Source: Burkholderiales bacterium GJ-E10 (lineage in GTDB: Bacteria > Pseudomonadota > Gammaproteobacteria > Burkholderiales > Burkholderiaceae_F). From it: 64,000 nt of DNA. The stretch is taken from positions 2,747,700 through 2,811,699 of the forward strand of contig AP014683.1 of NCBI GenBank assembly GCA_000828975.1, written 5' to 3'. Shown here one piece after another: positions 1 to 7,738 of this stretch (position 1 is the first letter of the stretch; each line of letters opens with the position of its first letter). The position numbers were made by a program, and so were the translations under genes. The notes beneath the pieces were generated by a model. That model worked only from the letters and a program-made list of their open reading frames with translations. It did not search any database and was not told the origin of the DNA.

Positions 1-1279
1 TTTCGTAGCCCGCCTCGGCCGCCTTGTCGAAATCGAACTCCTCGAACTCCCAGAAATACCGATTGTCGTCGCGGTACGGAGCGCGGAGCAGATCGGTGCG
101 GGGATGAAACGACAGACGTTTTTCCGTGAAGCGATGGGCCAACTGCACCCCGATGTCCCAGGAGATCCGGTTGTCGCCGAGCCGGTCCGCATGCTGCCGG
201 AACAGCGCCCGGCCCTCGGCGATCCAGGGATCTTCATCCGCGTAGCCGTCGTCGAGCAGCGCGCGCGCCAGCCGGTCGAAATAGTCGCCCGCGGAGGCGT
301 TCATTGCCGGTGTCGCCGTATGCAGGCGCGACCAGAGCTGGCGCAATCCCGGAAAGCGCCGGATCGCCAGGGTCTCCACGCGCGCGTCTTCGATGATGGC
401 GATGACGGCCATCTGCAGCGGGTTGAGCGCCTCGGCCGAAATCGGCTGCCGCGTCTCGGCGACATGGGCCGCGCAGTGCGCTGCGGCGGCGCGATAGAGC
501 TCCAGGCCGGAGATCGCCTCGCCCTCGCCCGGGGCAAAGTCGTCGAATGCATCCGGGAGGTGCAGCAGGTAGTCCTCGATGTACGGCCGCAACCCCTCGC
601 GGCTCTCGAAATCGCCGGATGTCGGCCGCATGAAGAAATCGCGGCCCCACAGCGCGCGCAGATACATGTTGATGCGACGCTGCACATCGACCAACAGGGT
701 TCCCTTGCGCTCCTTCTGCAGGATCGCCTGCGACTCCTTGGTTTCGAGGGAGAAGTAGCGGATCTGCTCCTCGTAATCGGTGCGATGCGCGTGGGCGCCC
801 CAGAGCGCCCAGCGGCGCAGCCCTCCGAGCGTGAGGTTCTGGAACAGCACCTCGAGCTTGTCGAGCATCGGGCGCACGCCGCGCGGCGCCTGGGCGATCA
901 GGGTGTTGATGAACTGCAGATAGCTGCGGAAGAGTTCCGCGTCGGCCAGGCGGTTGGCGGCGGTGGGCGCCGTGGCGAGCAGCAGTTCGATCACCGCGCC
1001 CGAGGTCTTCGACGCCAGCGTCAGCGCCGTGGTCGCCAGATCGGCGACCACGTCTTCGCCGACTTCCTTGGCCACGCGGGGCGCATCCTCGATCCAGGTT
1101 TCGACGAGTGCATCGCCCCGACCCAATCCCCGCAGAGCGGACACGCCCTTGAGATAGTTGTCGAGGCCGCGGGGCGAGAGCACCCGGGTCGCCGCATGCC
1201 ACCCGGCATCCAGCGATTCGCGCAGTTGCGGGCTCAAATCCTCGAGCAGCTCCGCATAGTCGTCAAGATGGATCGCCAC
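1..1279 (-). CDS. cbbO: CbbO, Rubisco activase subunit of the form I operon (3' end beyond the window)
   Basis: The minus strand is open from a GTG at 1279 to base 1, giving 426 codons of a CbbO protein of usually about 780 residues; the C-terminal von Willebrand A (MIDAS) domain lies outside the window. The GTG is chosen because an AGGAGG Shine-Dalgarno sits just upstream and the next gene upstream, cbbQ, ends 19 nt away. The protein aligns by eye with the complete CbbO at 12844-15201, for example ALWGRDFF against SLWGDAVA and shared LLVDVxRR segments. With the CbbQ AAA+ ATPase, CbbO removes inhibitory sugar phosphates from Rubisco. Identity is firm; the missing end cannot be judged. Confidence 0.88.
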   Translation of the reverse strand, partial: MAIHLDDYAELLEDLSPQLRESLDAGWHAATRVLSPRGLDNYLKGVSALRGLGRGDALVETWIEDAPRVAKEVGEDVVADLATTALTLASKTSGAVIELLLATAPTAANRLADAELFRSYLQFINTLIAQAPRGVRPMLDKLEVLFQNLTLGGLRRWALWGAHAHRTDYEEQIRYFSLETKESQAILQKERKGTLLVDVQRRINMYLRALWGRDFFMRPTSGDFESREGLRPYIEDYLLHLPDAFDDFAPGEGEAISGLELYRAAAAHCAAHVAETRQPISAEALNPLQMAVIAIIEDARVETLAIRRFPGLRQLWSRLHTATPAMNASAGDYFDRLARALLDDGYADEDPWIAEGRALFRQHADRLGDNRISWDIGVQLAHRFTEKRLSFHPRTDLLRAPYRDDNRYFWEFEEFDFDKAAEAGYE

Positions 1280-1298
1280 GTGGCCTCCTGCCGCGCCA

Positions 1299-2102
1299 TC
1301 AGAAGAAGGTCGTCACCGCGGCGTCGAGCGCGTCGCGCATGTCCGGATCGTCGGTGATCGGGCGCACCAGCGCCACGCGGCAGGCGGCCTGGGGCGAGAC
1401 GCCCTTGGCGATCAGGCTGCCTGCGTAGATCAGCATCCGGGTCGACAGTCCTTCGTCGAGGCCGTGCCCTTTGAGATTGCGCGACCGCTCGGCGATCGAG
1501 ACGAGCTTGCCCGCGATGCCGGCATCGACCCCGGTTTCGTGCGCGACGATCTCGGTCTCGACCTCATGCTGCGGGTAGGTGAAATCCAAGGCGCCGAACC
1601 GCTGCTTGGTCGACTGCTTGAGATCCTTCATCAGCGACTGGTAGCCGGGGTTGTAGGAGATGACGATCTGGAAGTCGGGGTGGGCCCGCACCAGCTCACC
1701 CTTCTTCTCGAGGGGAAGCACGCGCCGGTTGTCGGTCAGCGGATGGATCACCACCGTGGTGTCCTGCCGGGCCTCGACCACCTCGTCGAGGTAGCAGATG
1801 GCGCCGTGGCGGGCGGCGATCGCGAGCGGGCCGTCCTGCCACTGCGTGCCTTCGGCGGAAAGCAGGAAGCGCCCCACGAGGTCGGAAGCGGTCATGTCCT
1901 CGTTGCAGGCGACCGTGATCAGCGGCTTGCGCAGCTTCCAGGCCATGTATTCGACGAAGCGCGTCTTGCCGCAACCGGTCGGGCCCTTGAGCATCATGGG
2001 CATGCGCGCCGAGTATGCCGCCTCGAACAGGTCGACCTCGTCGGCGACCGGGTGGTAATAGGGTTCCGTTGCGATGTGATACTGGTCGATGATGTTGGAC
2101 AT
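1299..2102 (-). CDS. cbbQ: CbbQ, AAA+ ATPase of the form I Rubisco activase
   Basis: This 267-residue MoxR-type AAA+ ATPase has Walker A GPTGCGKT at residues 40-47 and a Walker B region CYLDEV near 103-108. It is the same length as the second CbbQ (15224-16027), and the two share [22 protein letters not shown] blocks. CbbQ hexamers with bound CbbO act as an ATP-driven activase for Rubisco. It lies 77 nt downstream of cbbS and 19 nt upstream of cbbO, so it is the third gene of a cbbLSQO operon. That order is typical of non-carboxysomal form IA (IAq) Rubisco. Confidence 0.95.
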   Translation of the reverse strand: MSNIIDQYHIATEPYYHPVADEVDLFEAAYSARMPMMLKGPTGCGKTRFVEYMAWKLRKPLITVACNEDMTASDLVGRFLLSAEGTQWQDGPLAIAARHGAICYLDEVVEARQDTTVVIHPLTDNRRVLPLEKKGELVRAHPDFQIVISYNPGYQSLMKDLKQSTKQRFGALDFTYPQHEVETEIVAHETGVDAGIAGKLVSIAERSRNLKGHGLDEGLSTRMLIYAGSLIAKGVSPQAACRVALVRPITDDPDMRDALDAAVTTFF

Positions 2103-2138
2103 AACGTGCTTCCGGAAGGGATGGGAACGGCGTCACGG

Positions 2139-2162
2139 GAGGGGCGGCGGTGGCCGCCCCTC
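2139..2162 (-). other. Stem-loop between cbbS and cbbQ
   Basis: A perfect 10 bp stem (GAGGGGCGGC with its complement) with a 4-nt loop lies in the cbbS-cbbQ gap. It has no following U run, so a processing or mRNA-stability element that sets the Rubisco-to-activase ratio is more likely than a simple terminator. Function is inferred. Confidence 0.5.
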
Positions 2163-2179
2163 GGATCACGACGTTCGGA

Positions 2180-2536
2180 TCAGACCGTCTTGCCGCGGTA
2201 GATCACCATCGCGGCGCCCTGCGACTGCTTGAAGTTGTCGTAGCCGACCAGACGGACGTGGTTGTCGGGGTTGGCCTTCTTGCAGGCTTCGGCCTCCGCC
2301 AGGACCTTGTCGACGTCGGTTTCGCCGAACATCGGCAGCTTCCACATGTACCAGTAGGAATCCATCAGGTGCTCCGGCTCGGTGTGCTCGATCGCCGGAT
2401 TCCACCCCTTCTTGACGATGTACTCGACCTGCTTGCGGATCGTCGCCGGGTCCATCGCCGGCAGATAGGAGAAGGTCTCGAACTTGCGGCTGGCCGGGTC
2501 GCTGAGGCGCGACTTGTAATCCATTACTTCAGACAT
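2180..2536 (-). CDS. cbbS: Rubisco form I small subunit
   Basis: This 118-residue protein is the small subunit of L8S8 Rubisco, recognised by [10 protein letters not shown] near the N-terminus and the central [14 protein letters not shown] block. It pairs with CbbL to form the CO2-fixing holoenzyme. The start has a clear AAGGAAG ribosome-binding site 5-8 nt upstream. The 121-nt gap to cbbL is GC-rich and holds an imperfect hairpin around 2565-2608, which could alter mRNA stability between large and small subunit. Length and sequence are typical of proteobacterial form IA small subunits. Confidence 0.97.
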   Translation of the reverse strand: MSEVMDYKSRLSDPASRKFETFSYLPAMDPATIRKQVEYIVKKGWNPAIEHTEPEHLMDSYWYMWKLPMFGETDVDKVLAEAEACKKANPDNHVRLVGYDNFKQSQGAAMVIYRGKTV

Positions 2537-2657
2537 TGTGCTTCCTTTCTATGCGGTTCGGTCCGGGGGGGGCGCCGCGCCACTGCGTGGCCGCGCGCCC
2601 GGCTCCCCGGAGAGCGATTGGTTCGCGAATGGTTTGCTAGTGGTTCGTCAACACGGC

Positions 2658-4079
2658 TTACTTGTGCGCGACGTCGAGCTTGTCGACGGTGTCGAATTCG
2701 AACTTGATTTCCTTCCACGTTTCCATGGCGATCTTGAGTTCGGGGCTCGACTTCGCGGCCTCGGTCAGGATGGCCTTGCCTTCCTTCTCCACCGCCACGC
2801 CGCGGTTGCGCGCTTCGACGCAGGCCTCGAGGGCCACGCGGTTGGCCGCCGCACCGGCGGCATTGCCCCAGGGGTGGCCGAGCGTGCCGCCGCCGAACTG
2901 CAGCACCGAATCGTCACCGAAGATCGAAACCAGCGCAGGCATGTGCCAGACATGGATGCCGCCGGACGCCACCGGCAGCACGCCGGGCATCGAGCCCCAG
3001 TCCTGATCGAAGAAAATGCCGCGGGCGCGGTCTTCCTTGATGTAGTCGTCGCGCATGATGTCGATCCAGCCGAGGGTCGCCTCGCGATCGCCTTCCAGCT
3101 TGCCGACCACGGTTCCGGAGTGCAGGTGGTCGCCGCCCGACAGGCGCAGCGCCTTCGCCAGGACGCGGAAGTGGATGCCGTGGTGGGGGTTGCGATCCAG
3201 CACCGCGTGCATGGCGCGGTGGATGTGCAGCAGCACGCCGTTGTCACGGCACCAGTTGGCCAGGCCGGTATTGGCGCAGAAGCCGCCGGTCAGGAAGTCG
3301 TGCATGATGATCGGGGCGCCGATCTCGCGCGCGTACTCGGCCCGCTTGTACATTTCTTCGGGCGTCGGCGCGGTCACGTTCAGGTAGTGGCCCTTGCGCT
3401 CGCCGGTTTCCCGTTCCGCCTTTTCGATCGCTTCCATGACGAAGTCGAACCGCTGCTTCCAGCGCATGAACGGCTGGCTGTTGACGTTCTCGTCGTCCTT
3501 CGTGAAGTCGAGACCGCCGCGCAGGCACTCGTACACCGCCCGGCCGTAGTTCTTCGCCGACAGGCCCAGCTTCGGCTTGATCGTGCAACCCAGCATCGGA
3601 CGGCCATACTTGTTCATCACGTCGCGCTCGACCTGGATCCCGTGCGGGGGGCCGCCGCAGGTCTTCACATACGCGATAGGGAAGCGCACGTCCTCGAGAC
3701 GCAGCGCGCGAATCGCCTTGAAACCGAACACGTTGCCCACCAGGGACGTGAAGACGTTGACCACCGACCCCTCTTCAAACAGGTCGATCGGGTAGGCCAC
3801 GAAGGCGTAGAAGCAGCTGTCGTCGCCCGGGACGTCCTCGATGGCGTAGGCGCGGCCCTTGTAGTAGTCGAGGTCGGTCAGCAGATCGGTCCAGACCGTC
3901 GTCCACGTACCGGTGGACGACTCCGCGGCGACGGCAGCGGCGGCCTCTTCCCGGTCGACGCCCGGTTGTGGGGTAATCTTGAAGCAGGCGAGGATGTCCG
4001 TATCCTTGACCTGGTAGTGCGGCTCCCAGTAGGTGCCGCGGTATTCCTTGACGCCAGCCTTGTATGTCTTGACGCTCAT
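2658..4079 (-). CDS. cbbL: Rubisco form I (IA) large subunit
   Basis: This is a complete 473-residue large subunit of ribulose-1,5-bisphosphate carboxylase/oxygenase. All catalytic elements are visible: KPKLGLS at 168-174 (Lys168 and Lys170), the carbamylated lysine in DFTKDDEN (Lys194), His287 in HIHRAMHA, and loop-6 Lys327 in GKLEGD. The [17 protein letters not shown] block marks the green-like form IA/IB lineage, and the cbbQO neighbours with no carboxysome genes point to IAq. It is the first gene of cbbLSQO and has a putative activator-controlled promoter upstream. CbbL fixes CO2 in the Calvin-Benson-Bassham cycle in the cytosol. Confidence 0.98.
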   Translation of the reverse strand: MSVKTYKAGVKEYRGTYWEPHYQVKDTDILACFKITPQPGVDREEAAAAVAAESSTGTWTTVWTDLLTDLDYYKGRAYAIEDVPGDDSCFYAFVAYPIDLFEEGSVVNVFTSLVGNVFGFKAIRALRLEDVRFPIAYVKTCGGPPHGIQVERDVMNKYGRPMLGCTIKPKLGLSAKNYGRAVYECLRGGLDFTKDDENVNSQPFMRWKQRFDFVMEAIEKAERETGERKGHYLNVTAPTPEEMYKRAEYAREIGAPIIMHDFLTGGFCANTGLANWCRDNGVLLHIHRAMHAVLDRNPHHGIHFRVLAKALRLSGGDHLHSGTVVGKLEGDREATLGWIDIMRDDYIKEDRARGIFFDQDWGSMPGVLPVASGGIHVWHMPALVSIFGDDSVLQFGGGTLGHPWGNAAGAAANRVALEACVEARNRGVAVEKEGKAILTEAAKSSPELKIAMETWKEIKFEFDTVDKLDVAHK

Positions 4080-4156
4080 CTCATTGCCTCCGTGGAAAAA
4101 GGGGTCGACTGCTGCACGAACCCGGCAATTTTTCTTGGTTGGAAGACATAAGTAAA

Positions 4157-4194
4157 ATTATATATAGTTTCCATACACATAACCAGGATTTATG
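4157..4194 (-). promoter_or_regulatory. cbbL promoter with CbbR-like dyad
   Basis: On the minus strand a perfect TATAAT lies at 4162-4157, without a good -35 at the right distance, as expected for an activator-dependent promoter. Overlapping the -35 region is the dyad CATAA-N7-TTATG (4178-4194). The same motif, extended to CATAAA...TTTATG, lies upstream of cbbM. LysR-type CbbR normally binds AT-rich dyads at such positions. The binding protein is inferred; the dyad and -10 box are seen directly. Confidence 0.55.
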
Positions 4195-4208
4195 AATTGG
4201 AGTCTGCC

Positions 4209-4766
4209 GTGATCCCGTTCCGCCTCGCAATTTCCTCGATCGCGCTCACAGCCTGTTGCATCGCGGCCCCGGCCGGCGCATTCGAACTCGCCAGCCCGTC
4301 GATCCGCGCCGGCGGAACGATTCCCGCCGAGCAGGTGTTCCAAGGGTTCGGGTGCACCGGGGGAAATCATTCCCCCGCGCTCTCCTGGCGCGGTGCGCCG
4401 GCTAGCACCCGCAGCTATGCGCTGACCGTCTATGACCCCGACGCGCCAACGGGTTCGGGCTGGTGGCACTGGGTCGTCGTCAACATCCCGGCGAGGGTCC
4501 ACGGGCTGCCCGCGGGAGCGGGCAATCCGGCGCGGCACGCGCTGCCGGCGGGGGCGCGGGAGATCCGCAACGACTTCGGCACCCGCGCATACGGCGGCCC
4601 CTGCCCGCCGGTCGGGGATCGGCCGCATCACTACATCTTCACCGTGTATGCGCTCAAGGTGCCGAAGCTGGATCTGCCGGCGGATGCGAGCCCGGCACTC
4701 ACCGGGTACATGATCCACGCCAACACCATCGGATCGGCCTCGTTCACGGGACGCTACGGGCGATAA
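4209..4766 (+). CDS. YbhB/YbcL-family (PEBP-like) exported protein
   Basis: This 185-residue protein belongs to the phosphatidylethanolamine-binding-protein-like family, with the DPDAPTGSGWWHWVVVNIP core and the GPCPPVGDRPHHYIFTVYAL block. The GTG start at 4209 is preferred because TTGGAG lies 6 nt upstream; a TTG at 4197 is an alternative. The N-terminus is a signal peptide ending near PAGAF, so the mature protein is probably periplasmic. It is divergent from cbbL and shares that intergenic region. Its ligand and cellular role are unknown, as for most bacterial members. Confidence 0.85.
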   Translation: MIPFRLAISSIALTACCIAAPAGAFELASPSIRAGGTIPAEQVFQGFGCTGGNHSPALSWRGAPASTRSYALTVYDPDAPTGSGWWHWVVVNIPARVHGLPAGAGNPARHALPAGAREIRNDFGTRAYGGPCPPVGDRPHHYIFTVYALKVPKLDLPADASPALTGYMIHANTIGSASFTGRYGR

Positions 4767-4788
4767 CGCGGCGTGCATCGTGCCCGCA

Positions 4789-4830
4789 CGCGGCGGCTGC
4801 GCTTCGCCCGGGCGAAGCGCAGCCGCCGCG
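4789..4830. repeat. 42-bp perfect palindrome between convergent genes
   Basis: Two 21-bp arms meet with no spacer, centred between 4809 and 4810. It lies between the stop of the PEBP gene and the stop of the convergent PepSY gene, so it could act as a bidirectional transcription stop or an mRNA 3'-end protector. There is no T run on either side. The palindrome is seen directly; the function is inferred. Confidence 0.6.
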
Positions 4831-4833
4831 GGA

Positions 4834-5154
4834 TCACTCCCCGCCGTCGTCGTCGCTGGCCGTCTCCCGGACGTTCTGGAGCACTGCGCCAGTCTTGGCG
4901 TCGATGGCGATTTCGTGGGTGATGTGGTGGCTCTCGACATCGAACGAATAGCGCAGACCGCTGCCGCCCGGCTTCTTCTCGAGCGCCTGCTCGACAACCA
5001 CCCCCGGATACGCCTTCTTCGCGATGGCCTGCGCCTGCTCCACCGAAATCTTCGCTTCGGGTAGATACTCGAGGCCGTCGAGCACCATCGGCCGCGCCTG
5101 CGCCGCCGTGGCCATGCTCAGGGCAAGAATCGCCAGGGAAATCTGCTTTTTCAC
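4834..5154 (-). CDS. Exported PepSY-domain protein
   Basis: This 106-residue protein starts at GTG 5154 with an AAGGAG site 6-7 nt upstream. Residues 1-20 form a signal peptide (KKQISLAILALSMATAAQA). The rest is one PepSY domain: VEQAQAIAKKAYPGVVVEQA, then SFDVESHHITHEIAIDAKTG. It sits directly behind a cytochrome b561 gene in the TonB uptake operon. In other bacteria PepSY domains and b-type cytochromes cooperate in periplasmic electron transfer to metal complexes, which suggests a role in reducing the imported ligand. That role is an inference. Confidence 0.8.
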   Translation of the reverse strand: MKKQISLAILALSMATAAQARPMVLDGLEYLPEAKISVEQAQAIAKKAYPGVVVEQALEKKPGGSGLRYSFDVESHHITHEIAIDAKTGAVLQNVRETASDDDGGE

Positions 5155-5174
5155 ATTACTCTCCTTTTGAATGA

Positions 5175-5738
5175 TCAATTTCCGACGCGCATCCGCGCCA
5201 GGATGTCGTCGCGCCGAATGAACTGGTGCCAGACCACCGCACCCCAATGGATCGCGATCAGGCCGATCACCGCGTCCCCGATGAATTCGTGCACGGTCTT
5301 GATCGGCAACGCATATGGCAGCCACGCGTCGTCGTCGAAGTAGTTGGGCAGCAACATGCCGAGGAAGCGCACGTCGTGCTCCCGGGTCTGGATGGCCAGG
5401 ATTCCCAGGACGGGCATCGCCACCATCACGACATAAAACAGGCCGTGCGCGATCGTGGCAGCCCGCTCCGGCCATGCCTGCCCCGCCACCCCCACCCTTG
5501 CGCCGCCCTTCCGGGCGGCGCGGATCCGCAGCGCGATGCGCGGAATTGCCAGCAGCAATATCGATATCCCGAGCTGGGTATGGATCAGCATCGCGAGATG
5601 CCGCAGATGTCCCTTGGGAAGGTCGTCCTTGATTTCCACCGCGCTCAGCACGGCGATGAAGAACGCAGCCATTCCCCAGTGAAGCCACCGCCTCGCGGGG
5701 GAATAGGATGCGCCCGAAGCAAAACGGTCCATGGTCAT
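5175..5738 (-). CDS. Cytochrome b561-family membrane protein
   Basis: This 187-residue protein has four hydrophobic helices and conserved His residues (RRWLHWGMAAFF, LIHTQLGISILL, HGLFYVVMVAMP, HEFIGDAVIGLIAIHWGA) that would bind two b hemes across the inner membrane. It fits the YodB/CybB-type cytochrome b561 family, which moves electrons between the quinone pool and periplasm. Its ATG overlaps the tonB stop (ATGA) and it is followed by a PepSY gene. Coupling to TonB suggests reduction of an imported metal or metal chelate, but the electron acceptor is unknown. Confidence 0.85.
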   Translation of the reverse strand: MTMDRFASGASYSPARRWLHWGMAAFFIAVLSAVEIKDDLPKGHLRHLAMLIHTQLGISILLLAIPRIALRIRAARKGGARVGVAGQAWPERAATIAHGLFYVVMVAMPVLGILAIQTREHDVRFLGMLLPNYFDDDAWLPYALPIKTVHEFIGDAVIGLIAIHWGAVVWHQFIRRDDILARMRVGN

Positions 5739-6499
5739 TCGTCGAGATTGGACTGCGGCTCGGTGAAGATCACGTTCACGGTGAAATCGAGCACCTTGCC
5801 GGCGAAGTTCGCGGGCGTTCTGGGATAGTGCGCCCGCAACACCGCCTGCACCGCCGCCTGATCGAGGAAGCTGTTGCCGGTCGACTGCACGATGTGCGCC
5901 GCCGAGACCTTGCCGTCGCGGAACAGGAATTCGACATGCGCCGTGCCCGCGGCCGTTTCCAGCGCGGCCGCGGCCGGATACTGCGCCGCCCCCTGCACCG
6001 CATCGCGCACCGCGCCGATGAAGCTCGGCGGCAGATCGCTCATGCGGATCACGGCAGGGGCGGGCGGGGCCGTCCTCGGCGCGACCCGCGCCACCGGAGC
6101 CGCGTGGGCCGCGGCGACCACCGGCTTAGCCGGCGTGGGGTGCTGGACGACCTGCGGCCTGGGCGGCGGGGGTGGCTGGCGATGAACGACGTGTGCCACC
6201 TCCGAGTGATGCATGGGGACATGCACATGCTGGACCCGATGAACCGGCACCGGCTTCGGCGGGGGCGGCGGGGTCTTGACCTGGGGCTGCGGCGGCGCCG
6301 GAACCTGCTGCGGCGCGACCAGCTGGATCGCCATCGGCGGCGGAGGCGGTGGGGGCTGGTCCGGATGCAGCGCAACCCAGGCCAGGGCAAGAAGCAGGCC
6401 CCCCTCGATCACCGCGGCCGAAAGGACCGAAATTCCCCAGCGACTGCGTTCGCCAGGGTCCGACTCCGCTCCGGAATGCAATGCCAACGTGGCGCTCAT
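5735..6499 (-). CDS. tonB: Energy transducer TonB
   Basis: This 254-residue protein has one N-terminal membrane helix (residues about 24-44), a long proline-rich spacer with runs of PPPPP and PAPPQPQ, and a C-terminal TonB domain (AQYPAAAALETAAGTAHVEF, then FLDQAAVQAVLRAHYP). It passes proton-motive energy from ExbB/ExbD in the inner membrane to outer-membrane receptors. It overlaps exbD by 4 nt upstream and the cytochrome b561 gene by 4 nt downstream, so translation is probably coupled through this cassette. Confidence 0.93.
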   Translation of the reverse strand: MSATLALHSGAESDPGERSRWGISVLSAAVIEGGLLLALAWVALHPDQPPPPPPPMAIQLVAPQQVPAPPQPQVKTPPPPPKPVPVHRVQHVHVPMHHSEVAHVVHRQPPPPPRPQVVQHPTPAKPVVAAAHAAPVARVAPRTAPPAPAVIRMSDLPPSFIGAVRDAVQGAAQYPAAAALETAAGTAHVEFLFRDGKVSAAHIVQSTGNSFLDQAAVQAVLRAHYPRTPANFAGKVLDFTVNVIFTEPQSNLDE

Positions 6500-6912
6500 G
6501 ATCCCTCCGTTCCCCCGGCCTGGTGCCGCGCCGCCAGGCCGATCTTGGTCACGCCCGCAGCGCGGCAGGCGTCCATCACGCGAATCAGGGTCTGCAACGA
6601 CACGTCGCGATCGCCCGAGATCGTGACCTGCGCCTGCATATGGTCGGGGAGTGCCGACAACATGCTGGTCAGCGTCGCCGGCGTAAAGGTCTGGGAGCCC
6701 TCATGGATGACGCCGTTCTTGTCGATCGCCAGCGTCAGGTCGGGCTTGTGCAGGGGCTGCGCGGTGGTGCTGCCGGGCAACCGGGACGGAATTCCCGACG
6801 ACGGAATCATGTGCAGCGTGATCATCACGAAGAAGACCAGCAGGAAGAACATGATGTCGATCATCGGAATGATCTCGATCCGCGCCTTTTTTGGTTCGTA
6901 TCTGGCTCTCAT
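6496..6912 (-). CDS. exbD: Biopolymer transporter ExbD
   Basis: This 138-residue protein has a single N-terminal transmembrane segment with the family's functional aspartate (IEIIPMIDIMFFLLVFFVM), followed by a periplasmic domain. With ExbB it forms the proton-driven motor that energises TonB. It starts 15 nt after exbB and its stop overlaps the tonB start. Length and architecture are standard. Confidence 0.93.
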   Translation of the reverse strand: MRARYEPKKARIEIIPMIDIMFFLLVFFVMITLHMIPSSGIPSRLPGSTTAQPLHKPDLTLAIDKNGVIHEGSQTFTPATLTSMLSALPDHMQAQVTISGDRDVSLQTLIRVMDACRAAGVTKIGLAARHQAGGTEGS

Positions 6913-6927
6913 GGTGCGTCACCGGCG

Positions 6928-7593
6928 TTATTGGGCACCGGCGCGGACACCGGCGCGATCCCCGGAATCCTTGCGATAGTGGGAATACATGCGGTTGGTG
7001 AGGATGAGCTTGACCAGTTCCAGCTTGTGCATGATCCGCTGGACACGCTGGCTCAGCGCGTTGAACGCCACCAGGCCGAGAATGGCGATGAACAGTCCGG
7101 CGGCGGTCGATACCAGCGCTTCGCCGACTCCGCCGGTGACCATCTGGGTGGAATTGTCGGGATGCGCAAGCGCCTGGAAGGTGTTGAACATGCCGATGAT
7201 GGTTCCCAAAAGGCCGAGCAGCGGAGCCAGCGTGACGATGGTGTCGAGCACCCACAGGCGCTTCTCCGCCTCCGGCAGCTGCTCCATCACCGCCTCGTCC
7301 AGGCACGACGAAAAATGCTCCAGGGTGTCCTGGATATCGTGCTCGAGCGCCACGGCACTGACGCGGGCGAAGAGACTGAGCTTGTTCTTCTCGACCATGC
7401 CGCGGAGATGATCGTCGTCGAGCGACGACCGCTTCTTGAGTTCGCGAATCCAGTCGGCACCCTCCCCGATCATGCGCGAGAGGCTCCAGAACTTCTCGAT
7501 GATCACCACGAGCGCGACGAAGAGGAGGATCACCATCAGGTAGAGGATTCCCCCCGAGGTTTCCGCGACATGTTGCAGGCTTGCAAGATTCAT
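6928..7593 (-). CDS. exbB: MotA/TolQ/ExbB-family proton channel protein
   Basis: The chosen start (ATG 7593, with a GGAAAG site) gives 221 residues beginning MNLASLQHV; an in-frame extension upstream lacks family similarity. Three membrane segments are visible: LYLMVILLFVALVVIIEKFW, LAPLLGLLGTIIGMFNTF and AAGLFIAILGLVAFN. The GEALVSTAAGLF block is the TolQ/ExbB signature. It forms the pentameric channel of the ExbB-ExbD motor. It lies 145 nt downstream of a TonB-dependent receptor gene, with a hairpin between them. Confidence 0.92.
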   Translation of the reverse strand: MNLASLQHVAETSGGILYLMVILLFVALVVIIEKFWSLSRMIGEGADWIRELKKRSSLDDDHLRGMVEKNKLSLFARVSAVALEHDIQDTLEHFSSCLDEAVMEQLPEAEKRLWVLDTIVTLAPLLGLLGTIIGMFNTFQALAHPDNSTQMVTGGVGEALVSTAAGLFIAILGLVAFNALSQRVQRIMHKLELVKLILTNRMYSHYRKDSGDRAGVRAGAQ

Positions 7594-7689
7594 GATCTTT
7601 CCATCCGTCAAAAAACCGGTCGAGGCAGGGCGCCTCAGCCTGGTTCCCATAAAGCAATTCCCCTCTGCCAAAGGGAGAGGGGTCCAGGA

Positions 7690-7719
7690 GAGTCGGGGCG
7701 GCCGCAACCGCCCCGACTC
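7690..7719 (-). terminator. Stem-loop between receptor gene and exbB
   Basis: A perfect 12-bp stem (GAGTCGGGGCGG and its complement) with a 6-nt loop lies just after the receptor stop codon. No U run follows on the minus strand, so it may be a partial terminator or an mRNA 3'-end stabiliser that lowers exbB-exbD-tonB expression relative to the receptor. The smaller inverted repeat CCCCTCT/AGGGGAG-type at about 7660-7681 lies beyond it. Confidence 0.5.
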
Positions 7720-7738
7720 CGGCACTTCCTAGCGATCA

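Noticed and set aside
2538-4151. A 537-codon plus-strand reading frame opposite cbbL and cbbS
   Set aside because: It mirrors cbbL codons and shows no domain; GC-rich DNA gives long antisense frames. CbbL on the other strand has all catalytic motifs.
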